A stretch of 8,432 nucleotides of DNA from Fimenecus sp051881335 (GTDB lineage Bacteria > Bacillota > Clostridia > Oscillospirales > Acutalibacteraceae), in the NCBI GenBank assembly GCA_051881335.1, contig JBJEPR010000004.1:1-8432 (forward strand), read 5' to 3'. This document shows positions 6,412-8,432 of the stretch, piece after piece. A model generated the notes under the pieces. It saw only the letters and a program-made list of their open reading frames with translations. It did not search any database and was not told the origin of the DNA. The translations under genes were made by a program, and so were the position numbers. Positions within the stretch are counted from its first letter, which is position 1. Each line of letters begins with the position of its first letter.

Positions 6412-7169
6412 TCAATCAGCCCCCCAAACAACAGTGCGGCAAGAATATATCCGGCGGCAATTCCAATGGCAATCACAACCGCTTCGCAAAACCGCAAAAT
6501 ACCTGCCATAATGTCTCCGCTGATAATGTCTCGAATGGAATTTGTCATCGCAATACCCGGTATGAGCAACATAATATTGCCGATAATAATTTTGTCTGCG
6601 TGCTGTCCGAATCCTACGGCAACACATAAAAAGGTGAGGGCACACAGAATAAACGAGGATACCACATTCGCAAATACCATATTGACCTGTGTACGGTCAA
6701 TCGCATATACAACCGCTTTCAGCAGTGCTCCGAGTACAGCCGCCGCAGCAGCGTCCAAAGCATTACCGCCGAAAAACAGGGTAAAAGAGCCGGCAATCAG
6801 AGCGAATGCCAAACATTCTGTCCAAAACGGATAGCGTTTTCCGCTGTCTATTTTTTCCAGTTCATTCAAAATGTATTGCAATGCAGGCTTGTCTGTGCAA
6901 ATCTTGCGCGACAGCGCATTTAAGTTGTGCAGTTTATCTAAATCTGTTGTATATTTGTGAATACGCCTGGTTTGCGTAAGCGTATGGTTTTGCGCGTCGG
7001 TTACGGTTACAATAATACTGGATGTAATGGTAAATACATCGGCGCGCTTCACATCGTAGGTCATTAAAATGCGCTGTACGGAATCTTCCACACGGCTGAT
7101 TTCCGCACCGCTTATCAGCATCCTTTCGCCGATATCCAAGGACATACTGAGCAGTTCCTCCGTTTTCAT
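6408..7169 (-). CDS. ThrE-type exporter, large subunit (DUF1212/ThrE N-terminal domain, YjjP-like)
   Basis: 253 aa. Residues 1-115 are a soluble cytoplasmic domain with the family motif GAEISRVEDSVQRI (21-34), followed by a beta-rich part (TITSSIIVTVTD). Residues 117-250 hold about four to five hydrophobic segments, including the conserved loop LLIPGIAMTNSIRDIISGD (201-219) with the Pro-Gly and Thr-x-x-x-x-Asp pattern of the family. With the overlapping downstream gene it forms a two-component exporter, probably for small amino acids or dicarboxylates. The start is well defined: AGGAGGTG (7183-7176), a near-perfect ribosome binding site, lies 6 nt before the ATG. It is the first gene of the leftward block and faces glf across a shared divergent promoter region. 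Confidence 0.93.
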   Translation of the reverse strand: MKTEELLSMSLDIGERMLISGAEISRVEDSVQRILMTYDVKRADVFTITSSIIVTVTDAQNHTLTQTRRIHKYTTDLDKLHNLNALSRKICTDKPALQYILNELEKIDSGKRYPFWTECLAFALIAGSFTLFFGGNALDAAAAAVLGALLKAVVYAIDRTQVNMVFANVVSSFILCALTFLCVAVGFGQHADKIIIGNIMLLIPGIAMTNSIRDIISGDIMAGILRFCEAVVIAIGIAAGYILAALLFGGLIE

Positions 7170-7175
7170 TTCCTA

Positions 7176-7183
7176 CACCTCCT
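7176..7183 (-). promoter_or_regulatory. Strong ribosome binding site of the exporter operon
   Basis: AGGAGGTG on the minus strand, nearly full complementarity to the 16S 3' end, 6 nt before the ATG at 7169. It fixes the start and contrasts with the weak site of the second exporter gene. Confidence 0.85.
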
Positions 7184-7245
7184 GCCAAACATAATACTAA
7201 CATAAAACCAGAGGAATATCCATCTATTTTTGCTGAAAAAGGAAA

Positions 7246-7273
7246 ATTATAAAATTTGACGATTTTTCGTGAA
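7246..7273 (-). promoter_or_regulatory. Predicted promoter of the ThrE-type exporter operon
   Basis: On the minus strand TTCACG (7273-7268, four of six) is followed by 16 bases and a perfect TATAAT (7251-7246). The expected start near 7239 gives a leader of about 70 nt. AGTGCTT (7278-7272) overlaps the -35. Its -35 is back to back with that of glf. Confidence 0.5.
7259..7270. promoter_or_regulatory. Short inverted repeat between divergent promoters (possible operator)
   Basis: ACGA-TTTT-TCGT is a perfect 4-bp inverted repeat around a T4 centre. It lies at the -35/spacer of the exporter promoter and just upstream of the glf -35. Arms this short occur by chance, so this is only a candidate operator. 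Confidence 0.25.
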
Positions 7274-7277
7274 GCAC

Positions 7278-7306
7278 TTTTCAATTTGTAAAAACAATGC
7301 TATAAT
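7278..7306 (+). promoter_or_regulatory. Predicted extended -10 promoter of glf
   Basis: TTTTCA (7278-7283, four of six) is followed by 17 bases and a perfect TATAAT (7301-7306), preceded by TGC, giving an extended -10 (TGCTATAAT, 7298-7306). The expected start is near 7313, leaving a leader of about 30 nt. An extended -10 explains why a weak -35 would suffice. Confidence 0.7.
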
Positions 7307-7330
7307 AAGTAAACACCTTTTCGAATTATA

Positions 7331-7336
7331 AAGGAG
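7331..7336 (+). promoter_or_regulatory. Ribosome binding site of glf
   Basis: AAGGAG lies 6 nt before the ATG at 7343 and decides this start. Confidence 0.85.
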
Positions 7337-7342
7337 AAAAAT

Positions 7343-8432
7343 ATGAAACACTATGATTATTTAATTGTCGGCTGCGGTTTATTCGGAGCGGTATTTGCCC
7401 ACGAGGCTAAGCAAAAGGGCAAAAGTGTATTGTTTATTGAAAAGAGAAATCATATCGGCGGCAATATCTACTGCGAATTGCAAGAGGGTATTTTGGTACA
7501 CAAGTACGGCGCACATATCTTTCACACGAGCAATAAACGCGTGTGGAACTATGTAAATCAATTTGCGGAGTTTAACAATTTCATCAATTCTCCAATCGCA
7601 AATTATAAAGACGAAATTTACAATTTGCCGTTTAATATGAACACTTTCAGTAAAATTTTCCATATTTCCACCCCGCAACAGGCACAAGAGATTATTGAAG
7701 AACAACGCGGTGAAATCCAAGGTGAACCGCAGAATTTGGAAGAACAGGCAATCAGCCTTGTCGGCAGAGAGGTGTATACAAAGCTGATAAAAGGCTATAC
7801 CGAAAAGCAGTGGGGACGCGATTGCAAGGATTTGCCTGCCTTTATTATCAAACGACTGCCTGTGCGCTATACCTATAACAATAATTATTTTAATGACCGT
7901 TATCAGGGCATTCCGGTTGAAGGGTATACGACTTTGGTTGAGAGACTGATTGACGGCTGTGATGTTTTGCTGAATACCGATTTCTTCGCCGATAAAGAAA
8001 AATACCTTGCTATGGCAGATAAGTGCCTATATACCGGTATGATTGACGCATATTATGACTATTGTTACGGTGAACTCGGGTACAGAAGCCTGCGGTTTGA
8101 AACAGAAACGCTGGATATGCAGAATTATCAGGGCGTTGCCGTTGTAAATTACACCGAGCGCGAAATCCCGTATACGCGTGTGATTGAGCATAAACATTTT
8201 GCATTCGGCACACAGGATAAAACCGTGATTACCAAAGAATATCCCGCAGATTGGGTGGCGGGTATGGAACCGTATTACCCAATTAACGATGCGCAAAACA
8301 ATGCGCTGTATCAAAAATATGCAGATTTAGCGGCGCAGGAAACAAAAGTGCTGTTCGGCGGCAGATTGGCGCAGTATAAGTACTATGATATGGATAAATG
8401 TGTTGAAGCAGCGCTCGCGCTTTGTGACCGTG
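7343..8432 (+). CDS. glf: UDP-galactopyranose mutase, C-terminus cut by the window edge
   Basis: 363 residues are present and the frame is open to the window edge. Known bacterial enzymes are about 365-390 aa, so only a short C-terminal tail should be missing. The FAD-dependent enzyme interconverts UDP-galactopyranose and UDP-galactofuranose in the cytoplasm, through a flavin N5-sugar adduct. Visible elements: the Rossmann loop VGCGLFG (9-15); E33 ending strand 2 (FIEKRNHIGG); the YGAHIFHT segment (55-62); YTEKQWGRD (152-160) containing the substrate-site Trp (W157); the KRLPVR arginine (R175); R279; and FGGRLAQYKYYDMD (338-351) with the FAD/substrate residues R341, Y345 and Y348. These correspond to the catalytic set of the E. 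coli enzyme. It is divergent from the exporter operon. It likely opens a surface polysaccharide or galactofuranose glycan locus to the right, but that is inference. Confidence 0.96.
   Translation, partial: MKHYDYLIVGCGLFGAVFAHEAKQKGKSVLFIEKRNHIGGNIYCELQEGILVHKYGAHIFHTSNKRVWNYVNQFAEFNNFINSPIANYKDEIYNLPFNMNTFSKIFHISTPQQAQEIIEEQRGEIQGEPQNLEEQAISLVGREVYTKLIKGYTEKQWGRDCKDLPAFIIKRLPVRYTYNNNYFNDRYQGIPVEGYTTLVERLIDGCDVLLNTDFFADKEKYLAMADKCLYTGMIDAYYDYCYGELGYRSLRFETETLDMQNYQGVAVVNYTEREIPYTRVIEHKHFAFGTQDKTVITKEYPADWVAGMEPYYPINDAQNNALYQKYADLAAQETKVLFGGRLAQYKYYDMDKCVEAALALCDR

Noticed and set aside
6408..6425. GGGGGG tract just before the exporter gene junction as a programmed frameshift site fusing the two ThrE halves
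   Set aside because: The frame of the second gene has a TGA immediately before its ATG (6414-6412), so a -1 slip on the G-run would terminate rather than fuse. Coupled re-initiation at ATGA explains the junction.
7197..7223. Eight-codon upstream reading frame (MDIPLVLC) in the exporter leader as a regulatory leader peptide
   Set aside because: No ribosome binding site precedes its ATG, no run of Thr or Ser codons is present, and no terminator/antiterminator pair is visible downstream.

Overview
The window looks like a piece of a low-to-moderate GC Firmicutes chromosome, probably an anaerobic member of Clostridia (Oscillospiraceae or Lachnospiraceae-like). The grounds are strong AGGAGG-type ribosome binding sites, sigma-A-like promoters, a KtrAB potassium system, a split ThrE-type exporter and a membrane-anchored parvulin foldase. 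Assignment to a genus is not possible from the sequence. No mobile element, CRISPR array, tRNA or rRNA was seen, and no stretch longer than 300 bases lacks a gene.

Layout. Six genes read leftward (minus strand) from about 7.25 kb to 63. In transcription order they are: a two-gene ThrE-type exporter (7169-5935, ATGA overlap); a potassium uptake pair, the ktrB-like channel subunit then the ktrA-like RCK regulator (5864-3861, 12-nt gap); an ABC-F ATPase (3812-1902); and a large single-pass extracytoplasmic parvulin-type peptidyl-prolyl isomerase (1748-63). One gene reads rightward: glf, UDP-galactopyranose mutase, starting at 7343 and running off the right edge only a few residues short of its usual end.

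Control signals. Candidate promoters were read for the thrE pair, ktrBA and the isomerase on the minus strand, and for glf on the plus strand; the last has an extended -10. A clear intrinsic terminator follows ktrA and abuts the ribosome binding site of the ABC-F gene, which has no promoter of its own that I could find. The thrE and glf promoters are back to back, with -35 elements four bases apart. The isomerase leader carries a perfect 6-bp inverted repeat.

How the genes relate. KtrB and KtrA form one potassium transporter. The two ThrE halves form one exporter of small metabolites. The isomerase folds exported proteins, the ABC-F protein acts on ribosomes, and glf makes the precursor of surface galactofuranose. 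These are mostly housekeeping or envelope functions and I see no evidence of a coherent new system. The points most worth checking are a 7-mer (AGTGCTT) found only at the -35 region of the three minus-strand promoters, an altered second ABC signature (LSGAN) explainable by a compensated frameshift, the terminator/ABC-F arrangement, and a first isomerase domain without catalytic histidines.
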